Of a DNA stretch of 31,442 nucleotides, positions 30,963-31,442 are shown piece by piece (position 1 is the first letter of the stretch; the number at the start of each line of letters is the position of its first letter). Origin of the DNA: an uncultured Peptococcaceae bacterium (GTDB lineage: Bacteria > Bacillota > Desulfotomaculia > Desulfotomaculales > Desulfocucumaceae); NCBI GenBank assembly GCA_958417755.1, contig CATZDY010000027.1, positions 1 through 31,442 on the forward strand, written 5' to 3'. The position numbers and the translations under genes are program-made. The notes under the pieces were generated by a model. It searched no databases, was not told where the DNA came from, and was given only the letters and a program-made list of their open reading frames with translations.

Positions 30963-31442
30963 TTAATAACTTTCATTAAGCATGTTTTTTAAAAAATTAA
31001 ATAACTTATTTTTTATTTTTCTTTTTTTAGTATAACCGGTATATTTTCGTATTATATATTCAAAACCATAATAATAATTATTCCAAAATTCATCTCTTTC
31101 AAAAGATCTTGGAGTTAGATATTGTAACTGGGGTTACATACAATCTTCCGTATTACTCTTTCTAAATCTAACTCATGATTAATATTATTGAATAAATATT
31201 CTCCTTTTCTACTGTTAACTAAAATAAGAGATACACCTTTATTATCATCAAAATCAGGCATAGTCTTTTCAATACCCCAATAATCTCCAATTGTTATGTC
31301 TGAAACTCTTTATAAATTTGTAAATTTACATTTACGGCAAGATGGTCTTATTATAGTCTTCAAATGATATAAGGATTTATAATTCTGAGATAAAATCGAG
31401 TCACAATCCTTACTGCCATCTTGAAATACAACCATTTCATTA
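30963..31442 (-). pseudogene. Broken FrhB/FdhB C-terminal family protein (coenzyme F420 hydrogenase beta-like), cut by the window edge
   Basis: The minus strand from 31442 encodes IIRPSCRKCKFTNL, then TAA at 31312-31310, then in the same frame RVSDITIGDYWGIEKTMPDF and KGVSLILVNSRKGEYLF. After about 31,140 the frame is lost, and a second frame continues with TPRSFERDEFWNNYYGFEYI to a TAA at 30965-30963. The SDITIGDYWGI signature and Cys pair are typical of FrhB_FdhB_C proteins found in surface-polysaccharide clusters beside pyruvyl transferases. One nonsense codon and one frameshift make this copy non-functional. The N-terminus lies beyond the window. Confidence 0.8.

Noticed and set aside
30366..31442. 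Stop-codon reassignment or programmed recoding as the reason for in-frame TAG and TAA
   Set aside because: Two different stop codons are involved, the adjacent gene also carries a frameshift, and intact genes in the window use TAA and TAG normally. Decay or sequence error is simpler.

Overview
The window looks like a chromosomal segment of an anaerobic, endospore-forming Bacillota, most likely class Clostridia. The evidence is SpoVT, Gram-positive style lipoproteins, an SLH-anchored surface protein, strong AGGAGG-type ribosome sites, intrinsic terminators after most transcription units, and oxygen-sensitive Fe-S enzymes (a 2-hydroxyacyl-CoA dehydratase-type protein with its activase, and a PreA-like protein). 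The genus cannot be fixed from sequence alone. No rRNA, tRNA, CRISPR array, intact IS element or phage gene was seen.

Layout. 1-5,100: an AT-rich gene-free edge, then four leftward genes (metallophosphatase lipoprotein, SRAP abasic-site protein, CPA2 antiporter with two TrkA-C domains, small membrane protein). 5,600-7,200: a rightward pair, an unknown exported protein and a membrane-anchored thioredoxin-fold protein. 7,277-11,978: a leftward six-gene cluster (2-hydroxyacyl-CoA dehydratase-like protein, its ATPase activator, MBL hydrolase, rph, rdgB, YfcE-like phosphoesterase) ending in a terminator. 12,190-15,600: cell-wall genes (AMIN-Amidase_3 amidase; L,D-transpeptidase with two PG-binding domains) and a zinc-ribbon protein. 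15,765-20,033: SCP2-like protein, 'quinate dehydrogenase-like' protein, spoVT, a DUF6125-type protein and a THUMP-type RNA methyltransferase. 20,341-26,047: Prx6-type peroxiredoxin with a promoter and overlapping PerR/Fur-like operator, a three-gene polar amino acid ABC importer, a PreA-like flavoprotein and a DUF1847 protein. 26,335-27,561: UDP-N-acetylmannosamine dehydrogenase-type enzyme.

From about 27,700 to the right edge the window changes character. It holds a frame-shifted Rpn-family nuclease remnant; an SLH-Big2-CAP surface protein whose CAP domain lacks most of its signature residues and whose last 380 bases are much more AT-rich than the rest; a small ORF joined to it by TAATG; an Sfp-type phosphopantetheinyl transferase split by one in-frame TAG; and an FrhB-type (coenzyme F420 hydrogenase beta C-terminal family) gene broken by an in-frame TAA and a frameshift. 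This reads as the decaying edge of an acquired low-GC surface-polysaccharide or secondary-metabolite island.

The best candidates for unusual biology are the partnerless dehydratase/activase pair inside a housekeeping nucleotide/RNA operon, the exported-protein/thioredoxin pair, the long amidase leader with a promoter and a 35-codon ORF, and the mosaic SLH-CAP protein. None of these proves a new system.
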